Origin: Darksidea phi
Lineage: Eukaryota > Ascomycota > Dothideomycetes > Pleosporales > Lentitheciaceae
Reading direction: 5' to 3'
Assembly: GCA_030770425.1 (NCBI GenBank)
Contig: JASJFT010000018.1
Span: 1 to 64,000, forward strand
Length of the DNA stretch: 64,000 nt
The position numbers and the translations under genes were made by a program. The notes under the pieces are model-generated. The model was given only the letters and a program-made list of their open reading frames with translations, did no database searches and had not been told where the DNA came from. Every line of letters begins with the position of its first letter. Position 1 is the stretch's first letter. Shown here one piece after another: positions 1 to 12,726 of this stretch.

Positions 1-3000
1 ATTAGAAAGATAATAGTTATATTAAATTCTCGTTTAATAGCTCTATCTAGCTATCTAAGTATTATCTAAAGAGTAGATTTATTATACTTAACTATTATAT
101 AAATCGTATATAGTTTTAAGAATAGATCGAATACGTAGAATATATATTAATAGCTATTATAGGCTAGTATATTAAGCTTAATTAGATTAATAGCTATAGT
201 TTCGAACGATTAGCTAGTATCTAGTTTATAGCTAAATTAATAAGAGATAATCTAATAGGCTTTATTCTATAGATACTTCTTATAGTAAATTATTTTAGAA
301 GCTATTATACTATTATCTATATAGAGATCTAAAATATTACTAGTTAATTAATCGATTATATTATTATTTAAATAATCTATAAGTAGGTAAAGTTATAGTT
401 TACTTAATAATCTAGATTAAAGTAGTAAAGCTAAGATCTATAATTAACGTTAATTAGTAATAAATACTATATACTAAGTAGGTTATAGTAGCTTAGTATA
501 ATAGACTACGAGCTAGTATCTACTAATCCTAGTAAGCTTTATAATATCTTAAGATTAAGTCCCTAATTAATATAGAACGTTCCTTTCTAAGTTAAAATAG
601 ATATTTAATAAGAATAGTCGTAATAGTAATACTAAGCTAGTAAAGAAGCTAGAAATTAAGACTACTTATTTAAATATTATCTTTTTTAGGTTTTAAAGTA
701 TTAATAGGAATATTTATATATTTTCCTAGACCTATATAGCTATCTCTAAGCCTTTAACTAGAACGATATTATCGGGTAAAGCTAGAACTTCCTATTAGAA
801 CTTAATAAGATTATTATAGATATAAATATCTATAGCTAGATCTAATATCTAGAAATAAAGAAGCGGATAGATATTATTAACTATTAAGGTATTATATACT
901 ACTAAAAATATAGTATAGGCTTCGTATTTATACTATAGTAGATTATTATCTATATTAATTTCTATTATATTAGCTATATTATTATCCTAACTAGTCTACT
1001 TTTATTATTTATAATATTTATTCCTCTCGTATATTTTAGTTAAAATACCCTTCTTATCCTTAGCTTTAAAATTAGCTATTTTCTTAGTCTTTTTAGAGTT
1101 CTTTATAAATCCTCTCTTACGTAGTAAGATATCGATATACTAGTACTATTCTTAGTAGTATAGATCTCTATATAGGTATAGCTTTAACGACTTTAATAAC
1201 TTATTATTTCGTAATTTCTTCTTATTATATAGAGATTATTCTTAATTTAGTATAGCTATAAATATACTATTACTAATATTTAACTTTATTATCTATATTA
1301 TTTAGTAATAGCGTAAGTAGCTAGCTAGTAGATTAAATAGTATAAGGTTAATTAAACTATTTAAGCTAGCTTCTATATTAAATATTATAATAGCTATAGT
1401 AACTATATAGTCTAAATCGATTTATTTAATAGCTTATATTAGATTCTTATATAGCTAATATCTTAATACCTCTAGTAGGTTAAGCTACGTAGCTCGATTA
1501 TAGACTATTAGAAAGGTTATACCCTATTCTTCGAGATTCTCTTTATATATATATAGTATTTTAGCTAAGTTATATACCTTTTAAACCTTATATTCTTAAT
1601 TAACTAATAATAAAGTAAATAGCTATTTTAGAGCCTTAAGCTAATTATATAATAATTCCTAATTCTTAATCTAGAAGATAAGATCTTTAGCTAACGTATT
1701 AGCTATATAGACTTCGATTTAGCTAAGCTTATCCTTAATTCTATAGTATTCTTTTAGTTCTATATAGTAGATACTTAGGTCCTTATTACGCTAAGTAAGA
1801 GCTATTAAGCTAGGTTTAGTTATTAGTAATCTATTCTTATTAATAGGTAGTATAGAATTAATAGAGCGTTTAGACTTATTTAGCTCTATAAAAGCTTTAG
1901 CTTTAAGATTAATATAGTTCTATATATTAACTACCTTAACTAGCCTTTATATAGTATAGATTTATAGATTCTAATTATATAGATCTTAGAGAATAGTAGC
2001 TAAACTAGCTTTAGATATAATAGACGATAAGGTCGTTATTTTATTATATAGAGAAGGTTAAAATAGGTCGTATAATATAGACGGATTAGACTAGACTTAT
2101 AACTATAAACGAGTAGAGGTATAGAATAAATATATTAAGTAGTCTAATTATCTAGCTAGAACGTAAGTAGAGGGCCTTATATACGAGTTATACTAGATTA
2201 AATAACTAAAGTAATTATTATAAGTTACTATATAATTACTATAAGCTAGAATATAGTTATAGCTAGTATATAGTTATAGTAAATTAGTATAAATTATTAT
2301 ATAAATAGAATAATTATATAATATATAGCGCTCGGCTACTTATATCTATAAATATTATTATAAAGTTATTAGGTAAGAGTTTAAGGACTATATAAAGATA
2401 AAGAAGCCTATTAAAAAACTAGAATTAGATTAAAGACTAATTAGTTTTATAATAATATATCGAACTAGTTAAAGAAAGCTTATCTTTATAATTATACTAA
2501 CTTAGTATTAAAAGTCCTAAGAAGAAAGAGACGCTAAAATTAGGCTATAGTCTATTTACTAAGAAGGAGAAAAATAAAAGGTCTACTAATAGCTTTTTAA
2601 GAGCTATTTAAAGATAGAGATTACTTAAAGAAGGATTTTTAATAGACTAATAGTAGGATTTACTATTAATAATATACTAGTATTATATAGAGTTACTTAA
2701 TTAGATAATAGAGCTTAAGAGGGCTAAGCTCTTTTAGTTAAAAAGGAAAATATAGTATAATAATAAAGGAAGCCTTTTAATCGAGTATTAAAGACTTAGA
2801 TAAATAATAAAATATTAAACTAGACTTTAAAGGACTATCGTCTAAGAGTATCTTTAACTAGAGATTACTATCTATTCTAATATATAGTAGATAGAGGAAA
2901 TAGTTTAATTAATTAATTTTAGTCGTCTATTTTATTAACTCTTTTCTTCTATTTCTCTAACTATAGGTCGTAAGCTCTACTATCCTATCTTAAATATACC

Positions 3001-3700
3001 TATATACTATAATATTATATAAAACTTAAAAATATATTATACTTATTAATAAAATCCTTTATTATAGTTTTAAGATATTTTTCTATAGTTATTACTTATA
3101 ATTAGAAATATTATATATTATCTTCTTTAAAGATAGTAGATACTATAAAGTATATATTTATACTAATATATAAGATTCCTATTATATATCTAGTATTTTA
3201 CTATTAGAAGATTTATTTATATTAAATAGTAAAACTTATATATTAGGACTTATTATTATTAGTAAAATTTATTAACTATACGGAAGAGAAACTTTAATAA
3301 TAGCTAGAGAAGGCTTAAAAAACTTAGAATAAGCTTCTTAATAAGTTAGTAGAGGCCTATATACGAGTATATTATTTAGAAAAGTAAAGAGTAGTCCTTT
3401 ATAAAAAGTTAGTAGTATAATCCTAGATACTAGAAGCTAAGCTAGATAAAAAGGAAGTAGAGCTTTAGTAATTAGAATAGTAGAAGGATCTAAAGATCTC
3501 TTTAACTACTCTAGACGTTACTTATAATATTATAGATAATACTATTCCTCTTAATTTATTAAGTATCTCTTATTATATTATAGATAATAGTAGTCTTTTT
3601 AGTTTACTATAAGATAAACTTATCTTATCTCTAAATTTTCTTTAGAATTATAGTTTTAATACTTTATAAACTTCTTAGAATAATTAAGATTATTTTCTAG
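1..3700. other. AT-rich RIP-degraded repeat DNA, no gene
   Basis: This stretch is very AT-rich, with no open frame of useful length on either strand. Reading through it I find practically no CA or TG dinucleotides while TA is extremely common, the expected end state of repeat-induced point mutation (C to T at CpA on both strands). I cannot name the original elements. Parts around 3.2-3.5 kb on the plus strand read as a decayed charged, coiled-coil-like protein, but not well enough to assign. No gene is supported. Confidence 0.8.
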
Positions 3701-6700
3701 TTTCTAGATTTATTTCTATAGTTTTCTATTCTTATCTATTCCTTATTATTAGATTAGATAGTAGTTTTTTCTATTTCTAATATCGTTATCTAGAATTTTT
3801 TCTACTTCTTATTCTTTATTATTTTCTCTATATATATCTACTTTATATATTACTAGTTTAATATTTTATAATACTTTTTCTAGTAAACTAATATAGAATA
3901 TAAAATAGATTTTTATTTATAGAAATAGTCTTAATTAATAGTTTATAGATAAGACTTATTTTTTAATTTTATAAGATTTAATCTTAATATAGTCTAATTT
4001 ACTATTAAATTACTTATTCTTAATATTTTTTCGTAGTAACTATACCTTTTCTCCCTCTTTAAAAGTAGATACTTTCTTTTACTTCTTATTATAATATTTA
4101 CTTATCCTATTTTAAAGAAACTCTACGTCTTCTTTAAGCTATTAGTATATTTATAGAATAATTTTTATTATTTCTTCTTTATTTTAACTATAAGACTCGA
4201 GCTATTTAGGTTCTTTATATATCCTTAATTTAATTCTATAGTTTATAAAGAAAGGTATTATCTTTATTATATTATACTATAAACTATTATATATAAATTA
4301 TATTAACCCCTCCTCTAGAAGCTTAGGCTACTACTTAGCGTAACGTTACGTTGGCTTCTAGGCTGGCTATATTTTTCGTAATTCTAATTATCTTATTATA
4401 TTTTAATATTTCGATATCTTACGTAATAGGTAGTAACTATAGGATAATAATAGCTTCTAATTTACTAATAATATATATAGATAGTTAAACGCGCTGATAA
4501 CGCCGAATCCCCTACTAACAACGATAGTAAGGTAACCTACGCTAGGCTACTTCTTAGTCCTCTACTTACTAGTAGCCTCTACGCTATCGTTTATATCGTA
4601 TCTACTATAAATACTAGCTCTATCTTCTATATTAGGTATTCGCTCCCTCGATAGCCTCTTAAGAAGGCCGATTCCTTCTTTCTTAATAGTCTTCTCTATA
4701 TAAGCTTTTCCTCTAGCCTACGTAGACGGTATAGCTACCTCTAGACGAAATACCTATCCTCGTTATATAGGGCCTCGGATAGGAATATAATATAGGTAAC
4801 TACTAATAGCTATACGAGAATCCTATTACCGCTCGTTTTCTCGAATATATCCAACGTATAGTTGGTTTTATACTAACGGTTATTATAATTAAGGAGCCCT
4901 ATTAATAGTACCTCCCTCCTATAGCGCCGGGGATACTCCGCCGTAATATTCGAAACGTTTAGAGCGCTATACTCGAATAGGCTATTATACTTTAGTACTT
5001 CCTATTAAAGGACTAGGCGAACGATCGTTGGTAAAGATATCTAGTTAGTAGGTATTAATATAAGGAAGCTGGTTGAGGATAAGAGATAGATATAAGGAAG
5101 CTAGCTAAGGATAAGAGATAGATATAGTAAGTAGGATACTAGTATTATCGCGGGTAATTTTTATACTATAGGTAGTAGGTAGTAGTATTAGTACGCTAAC
5201 TCCTCGCTACCACTATTAGTCTCCTAACTAGGCTCTATAGTTTGGTATTATATATTATTTCTCGTCTAGTATCTTAATATTCGAAATATTACCTCGTTGG
5301 TATTTTATAATCGATAGTACTATATATAGCTCTATAGCTCTATTATCGTATATAAGATATAGGTATAGTACCTCTATTATATATAAACTTCTACTATATT
5401 TCGTACGGACCTTTTAAAGAGACTCCTACTATATAAATCTAAATTAAATAAATTATATTATAGATAAAAGTATAACCTAATTATTCTAGTAGTAGTTTAG
5501 ATAATATCTAAGATATTATTCTACTATTTAGTTTATTTATTTCGTTAGTCTATCTATTTATAGATAGTATATAGTTAATATACTATACTTAATTTCTAAT
5601 TTAACTATAAGGGTTTACTAAAACTTTACTATAAACTTAATATCTCTATTTAAAATTATTTTATCTAGTATTCTATATTTATTAAATACGTATTTTAATA
5701 AAATATAAGTAAGTTATTCTATTATATTCCCTTTATCTATATATAGAATAAAGTATACGTATTTAGTAAACTTATCTACTACTACTAGTATAGTATTATA
5801 GAATACTCCTATTATTAGTTCCTTAGAACGTAGTAATTATATAATAAAGTCTATAGTTATAACCTTTTATAATTCTTCTATATTCTTTATTAGTTATAGT
5901 ATTCTATAGGGTATATATCTAGTATATTTATTATAGTAATAATCTATATACTCCGAAAGAATTTATATAACTAGCTATCTTATATATAGAAAGTAATATA
6001 TTTCTATTAGTTATTTAAAAGTCTTTTTTACTTCTTAGTATTCGTATACTAGTATCTTATAATATTATCTAATAAATTCTTTTTATATTATCTTAGATAT
6101 ATAGACCTTTTAGAATATATAAATAATTCTATCTTTTTCTTAAATTACTTCTTAAATTTCGTTTTATTTATCTATTACTTCTATAGTAGCTATATAGATC
6201 TATTAGATCTATTTATTCCCTTTTAGTTTAAGTATTATTTCTTATATTTCTACTAATTTTAGGTAGTTATAAGTAATTATTCTATTCTTTTCTAGTTTAA
6301 GAATAACTATACTAGGCTTTTTTATTTCTTAGTAGTCGGGTCTTCTACTAAGTATATCTACTCGTTTATTTTCTAATTCTTTAGTATATATAATCTTAAT
6401 ATCGTAGATTATAAAAGTTTATACCTATTATATCTATCTTTTAATTAGAGATTTATTTATTAAGAATTCTATTAGATTCTTATAGTTTATATAGATTATA
6501 ATAAAGTATTTAAATTCTTATAAATTAGATCTCTATTCTTTTAAAACTTCGATAATTACTAATAACTCTTTATTATAAATATTATAGTTAAGTTCGACTA
6601 GTAATATTTTTTATAAGAAGTAGTATACTAGTCTAAGGTTATCTTTATTATCTTTTTAAAGTAGTACTACTCCTATTATATAGTCTAATATATTTATTTT

Positions 6701-9700
6701 AATAATTAAGGGTTCCTTAGAGTTATATATCTTAATTATAGATTTCTTAATAAATTATTTCTTAATCTTTTTAAAAGCTTATTAGTACTCTTTTCTTTAT
6801 TTAAAAGACTAGTCCTTTCTAATAAGCTATATAAGGGGTACCGTTATTATACTCTATTATAGTATTAGTTTTTAATAAAAGTTATAGAATCCTAGAAATA
6901 ACTATAGTTCTTTAAGATTCTTAGATATAAACTATTCTTTAATCTTTTTAATTTATTACGGGTCTACTTTAATTTCTTCTAGTCTAATAATAAATCTTAG
7001 AAACTTTATTTCTTATATATAAAATTTATATTTTTATAGATAAAGATATAATTATACTTTTTTAAGTACTTATAGAACTTTCTTTATATATTATTTATAT
7101 TCTTCTTCTATTTTAAAGTAGATTAGAATATTATTAAGGTATACTATTATAAACTAGTTAAGGTAATTTTATAAAATATTATTAATCTATTCTTAGAATA
7201 TTATAGGTATATTAGTAAGTTTAAAAGGTATTACTTAGTACTTATATAGTTCTTTCTTTATTCTAAAAGCTATCTTCTATTCTTTATCTTTCTTAATTTA
7301 AATCTAGTAGTATATATTTTAGATATTTAGTTATATAAACTATTTAGCTTTTCTTAATTAATCTTATATCTTAGATATTAGAGGTAAAAGGTACTAGTTT
7401 TTAATTATAATATTATTAAGTATTTAGTAATTAATATATAATTATAGTTCTATAGTACCTTTTTTAGATATAAAGAGAACTAGATATCCTATAAATAAAT
7501 TTAAATATTAAATATACCTTTTTATAAGATTATCTTTAAGATATTTTATTATAATCTTTTCTTCTTTCTTAGTTAACTTATAGATTAATCTAAATCTTAA
7601 AGTCTTTTCTTTCTATAGTAGGATCGTATAATTCTAGAATTAGTACTAGAGTAGACTTTCTTTAAATTCTTAGAATAACTCTTCCTATTCTTTATAGCGT
7701 TCTAGGATACTATAATCTTCTTTAATTATATTAGTCCTTTTCTATAGGAATATTACTTATCGATTTAACTACTAGATACGTAGATTAACTTCTTATAATT
7801 ATAGTATCTTTAAGATTATATCTTAGTCTTCTAATATTTCTATAATATCGAGTATTTCGTTTTCCTTTTTCTAGTTATATAGGCTAAGCTATTCTTTAGT
7901 TTTATATATTATAGGTTTATTAAAAAGTTCTTCTTTAATAGTATATATAATACTTAGATATTATTTCTTCTATTAAGAAATCTTCCTTTATTAGACGAAG
8001 TTCTTACTAATAAAGTTCTATATAGCTCTACTATTAATTAAAGTAGTAATTATTCTTTCTTAGTAGGTTTCTTAGATATAAATATAATTCTATCCTCTAG
8101 TTTCTTAAATTCTTATCTTTTTTAGCTAATATTTTATATTAATCTTAGTTTAAATATATTTTAAATATTTATTCTTCGGGTATTTATATTATAGTCTTTC
8201 TAGAATATAATTTAATAGTAGAAGTAATCCTAGTATAATTTATATATAATCTTTTTATTATTAATTTTTAGATTATTACTATCTATATACTACTTCTAGT
8301 ATAACTACTTAGATAATTCTTTTATTATAGTTTTTTACGAGATAGTAATTATTTTTTTACTTTACTCTTTTATAAAGTTTATATTCTCTTTATATATATA
8401 AGATTTATATAATCTTAAAGTATATTAAATATTTTATTTTATATTATAAGTTATTCTTTAAATTAACCTTATATCTTTAATTATTATATTTTATAAAAAT
8501 TATTCTTATAGGAATCTATTATTTAATTACTATATACTATAGTTATTCTTTATTAACTATTTTTATAATATACTATATTTCTTTCTAAGTCTCTTAATTA
8601 GGTATAAGATCTATAACGATAAAATTCTATTTAACCTATTATTTAAAATCTTCGAATAGTTAGTATATTAAATAAAATCTAGACTATTTCTTATAAATTT
8701 CTTATATTATTATAGATATTATAGTTTTTTTCTATAAACTATAAGGCTCGAGTATAAGTTATATTAAGTTTTAATACTAATTCTATTTTTTCTTTAGATA
8801 GTTAAATTATTTATAAATATTTAGTATTCTTATATATTATAACTAGATTTTCTTCTTCTAGTTTTAAGGACTTATTACTATTATTAACTATCTATAATAG
8901 TATATCTAAAGTATTATTAAAATCTTTCTTTTCTATAGATAAGTCTTTCTTAGGTATTTCTTCTTATACTTTTAATAAGAATAAAACTCTTTTTTAAAAC
9001 TTCTAAGTTATAATTATTTACTATTTTTATAGTTAATAGCTAATATTTAACTTAGCTTTATAGTACGTCTTATACTAGTTATATATATAAGTTATCTAAT
9101 ATATAATATTATATTTCTATATTATAGCTACTTTATTCCTTTTACTCTACTAAGTATATCGAGATTTTTCTTTTCTTAAACTTAATTTATAATCTTTTAC
9201 TAGATATTTTTACTTTTTATATTTAAAGTATACTTATTTTTTATAGAGCTCTTATTTCTTAGAATTCTATTTTTCTTTCTTAAGTTCTAAACTAGCCTCT
9301 AGGACTATTACCTCTAGTTTATAGTATTTTTCTTTCTTCTTCTTTTTATAGAATCTAACCTTTCTCTTTCTTTTTAGATTCTAGAGATAGAGGTTATTAT
9401 TAATCTTAATAACTTATTTAATTAGTCTTCTTATAGTTTAGGGTTATTTTATCTAAATTATTTTATAATAAATATAGTCTTTTAGTTCTTTATAGTATTA
9501 TAATATAAAGGCTATCTTTCTCTATTAAATCTTTATAGTAAGTTATTTAAACTTAAATATATAAATTATAATAGATTTTATTTATTTAAGGTATATAATT
9601 TTTTATTTTATTAATTTTTTTAAATTAATATTTTTAAAGATAATATATAACTTATTCTTAAAGTACTTATAACTTAAAAAGATAATCTTTATTTTATTAC

Positions 9701-10582
9701 TTTACTAAGTCTTTAGTAGTTATAGTTATTTATTTAGATATATTTTAAACTAGGTAATAGCCTTTCCTATAAATTAAATAACTACGAATAATACTTTATT
9801 ACTCTTAGTAGGTAGTTTTATTTAGTTAAGGTTAAGATAAATTACTATATTAATTAAAAATTCTCTAAGCTTTAATCTTATTTTATTAAATTTTTTTAGT
9901 TTTTTAAGTTTTAAAGGTTTACTTATATATCTCTAAAGTTAGATAGTTAACTCTATAAGCTAAGCTTCTAGTATATTTTCTCTTTTCTTAAATATATATT
10001 AGTTCTTAATAATTCTTTTAAAGTTTTTTATAGTTATACTTCCTTCTAGGGAACTAAATTCCTTATAGCTTTTTACCTCTAAGGGTTTAATCTAAGTTAG
10101 TAGCTATACTACTCTACTTTATTAGGTTCCTTCTCCTACTATTATAGTTAGCTATTCTTATCTACTAGATAGTTAAGGTATTAAATAGGGTCTAGGCCTA
10201 ATAGGTTATTTAGCCTCGTTTAGGGTTTATACTTAAGATAGGAAAGAAGAAGTAAAAATAAAGGGGTAATAGTTTAATTATATTAATAGGTAAGGATTAA
10301 TCTAGATTCGAATTAACTATAAGGAGAGAAGGCTATCTTAGGAGATTCGTAGTTATTATATATTAATTTGGTTTCCTTAGATCTATAGCTCTACGCCTAT
10401 AGATCTACTAAGCTATAGCTCTATAGCTCTATTCTAATAGATCTACTAAGCTATTACGTGACCCTTAGATCTGTCTCTACTAAGGTACAGATCTATTACG
10501 TGACTTCCTATTCTCTAATCATAAGGTCCGCGTCGTATTCTTCGTCAGAGCTGGTGATTGGCTCGATTTCTGGTAGTTCCAT
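3700..10582 (-). mobile_element. RIP-destroyed Ty3/gypsy LTR retrotransposon
   Basis: The minus strand, read through its many stop codons, carries recognisable pol pieces in Ty3/gypsy order. The reverse transcriptase catalytic block lies at about 7,095-7,185: the canonical YLDD core reads YLNN and is followed by ILIY, the G-to-A outcome expected from RIP. The integrase core is at about 5,480-5,790 (ILVVVDKFTKY, then an INRQTNE-like block). The integrase C-terminal region is at about 4,020-4,100 (EGEKVYLLRKNI-like once stops are ignored), followed by a FHISLLEK-like block near 3,853-3,905. A short unmutated start, MELPEIEPITSSDEEY, sits at 10,582-10,508 and may be the gag N-terminus. RT-RNaseH-integrase order separates it from Ty1/copia. 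Long terminal repeats could not be delimited by eye. The integrase is split by the insertion at 4,306-5,447. Confidence 0.8.
4306..5447 (+). mobile_element. 1.14-kb nested insertion with 13-bp direct flanks (non-LTR-like)
   Basis: A less AT-rich block interrupts the decayed integrase. It is flanked by identical 13-bp direct repeats at 4,293-4,305 and 5,448-5,460 (ataaattatatta), and integrase-like sequence continues on both sides. A flank of this length is longer than the 4-6 bp of LTR elements and fits target-primed reverse transcription by LINEs or SINEs. The right end, about 5,330-5,447, matches in reverse complement the unmutated 120-bp insertion at 13,306-13,425 apart from transitions, so that end is the shared (probably 3') terminus and the strand is set accordingly. 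No coding sequence was recognised. Alternatives are a solo fragment of another repeat or an unclassified non-autonomous element. Confidence 0.6.
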
Positions 10583-11250
10583 TTGCTAGCGGTCTATGGT
10601 ATGTGTTTAGTTCGTAATAATTACTACAAAGCTCTAAGAAATTTAATAAAATAGCTTTAAGAAAGAGATATATATATATAAAGTAATTAAAAAGATACGA
10701 CTCTACTAGCTAGTAAGTAGATTCTAGAAGGATTTAAACGAATAAATTAAGTATAGTAAGATAGGGCTAGTATAAAGCGATTGGATTCTAGCTATTTAAT
10801 ATTAATATTGGTTTGCATACTAATTAGCCTGTAGTAGTAAAGATGATTTAGTATTCGATACTGCTACCGCTAGTAGGGAGGACGGCCAACCTGTACCGAC
10901 TATACCCTTATATAAGGGGCGTTGAATTATTTTCGAGTTGGACGAAGAAAATACTTTGGGTATAGTAACTAGTGTTACAATTGGATAGCATCTAATAGGG
11001 CCCGTGCGTAAGGCGCCGGCTTCTGGTTTGGATTGAATCTCGGACCGAGTTCCCGATTAGAAATGCCACGTCACTCTTGCTATCGTATTTAATGATCGGT
11101 CGGGCATATCATCTTTGACCAAACCTTAACATTCATCTACAGCACTTTCCGAAGTTTGTTGGATCAACACTTGCACAGGAAGCCCTCTACTAACATGCTT
11201 CGTAGCCCATACCGAATCTGCCAACAAACCCGTGCTTCACTGGAGTAACA
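10583..11250. other. Gene-free boundary from RIP block to normal sequence
   Basis: CA and TG dinucleotides reappear from about 10.45 kb and base composition returns to normal by about 10.8 kb. I see no gene here. The 3' part is presumably the 5' flank of the small gene that starts at 11,251. Confidence 0.5.
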
Positions 11251-11538
11251 ATGTCCTCCGCCCGAGACCAACGCATCGATGCGAACTGCAAGATCATCTG
11301 GGGGAATGACTGCGAATACGACCTCGACATCGAAACCGATGACTATGAAAACTACACGTGCTACGTGAAAAGAGACTTCGGGGATTCATTTGGACCGCCA
11401 TTGACGATGACGCGTCTCTGTCCTTCACGTGAAGCTGCCTGGGCACAGATGGACAAGATTCTAGAGTTGCGGGCGAAGCAGGTCAAGCGCGGAACGCCAA
11501 TGACGAAGGACGAAAAACTGGAAGTTTCTGGTGGATGA
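11251..11538 (+). CDS. Small hypothetical protein, 95 aa, possible frameshift at its end
   Basis: A 95-residue frame with even codon use and no stop begins at an ATG in normal-composition DNA next to the RIP block. The protein is acidic in its first half and lysine-rich near the end (MTKDEKLEVSGG). I do not recognise a domain. Directly after the TGA, another frame beginning at 11,535 continues to a stop at 11,612 with a helical, charged 25-residue tail (KGKHEKLLNEFIDICEKRED) that looks like a natural continuation. No GT-AG intron bridges the two, so a one-base frameshift in an originally longer protein of about 120 aa is plausible. There is no signal peptide or membrane segment. Confidence 0.45.
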   Translation: MSSARDQRIDANCKIIWGNDCEYDLDIETDDYENYTCYVKRDFGDSFGPPLTMTRLCPSREAAWAQMDKILELRAKQVKRGTPMTKDEKLEVSGG

Positions 11539-11612
11539 AGGGGAAGCATGAGAAGCTTTTGAATGAGTTTATTGATATCTGTGAGAAGAGAGAGGATGCA
11601 AAGGCAGCGTAA

Positions 11613-12726
11613 GATTCGGGTTTGTCGCCGCTGATTAGACAATTATGGGAGTGCTGTGCGTGCATCTTACTCTATATCAGCATAGCACGTGGGCTTAAAA
11701 TTGTTCATATTGGTAGAGTGATGTAAAGTTTGCATGTTCGTTCTTGAAAGTGATTTCGCTTTTTGTATGTTTCTCAGAAGAGCCTTTCACATGGTTCTTG
11801 ATCTCCCGATAGTGTGGTCGGCACCGTGTGTGGCGTGCCCCATTCAACCAGCAATCCGGAACTGGACCGGCTTCGTTGTATAATAATTAATATCCTAAAT
11901 GTACTCTCTCTCTCTCTAATGTTAGCCGTCCGAGACATGTGACAATGGGACCAATGAAGCAACCTCGAACCCGATGCCGGGATCATGAGTAAGACGAGTT
12001 TACTTAACGCCGAGCTGCTGCCTAGCCTGCATCCGAATTCATCTTCCAGCACTTAATTGTACACCCTCTCCCCGTTACACATCATCCTATTCTATTCCAT
12101 CCTGATGCAATATGCGCGCGAGTCGGACAAATACGATCTATTTCTTGGGCCCGGGGAGAGACGAAAGTTGGAATCCTGCAACGCACCCAGCTCTGTCGTC
12201 CTACCATGAATAGGTTAAAGCAAAAGTCCCCTTGAATATGGCTCAAAATGCTAATAGATGAAGTCGATGCTTCTTCTACTGGTCCTCGAACGACAACTAC
12301 GAAAGGTGGAAAATGCACCTGCGACGCTCAGCATTCACGTACCATGCGGAGAGCTACCAATCGCTGAATTAGGGGCCCTCCCGTTTCGATGGTGAACAAG
12401 AGACAAAATAGAAACGAATGGAGAGAGAATAGTAAACTTGCCTACTCAGCATACCCTTCAAAGTGGCTGATGTTGATGGGAAAAGCCGCCTCCAGAATAC
12501 CTCACAAGTCTCGTAAAGCAAACCAGACTTATCGAAGCTATATATATGAACCTCTTCTTCTCGCAAGGATGATAAGGGTGATCGAAATTGGTCCAAGTTA
12601 AGAATGTACATCACCTTTGTCTTGCCACCTCAGAATTATTTTAATATTTTTTTATAATAATTATATCTTTTCTCTTTTCTTAAAAGAGGGTTCCTCGTGA
12701 TATTTTTTATTACAATATTTGCCCAT
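11613..12726. other. Gene-free interval
   Basis: Several short frames exist on both strands but none shows domain content, splice structure or coding bias that I can support. An AT-rich patch lies at about 12,635-12,690, just before the HET remnant. I see nothing else here. Confidence 0.5.

Noticed and set aside
12389..12601. 70-codon plus-strand frame and an overlapping 81-codon minus-strand frame
   Set aside because: Both strands are open over the same DNA, with no domain and no splice signals; likely chance.
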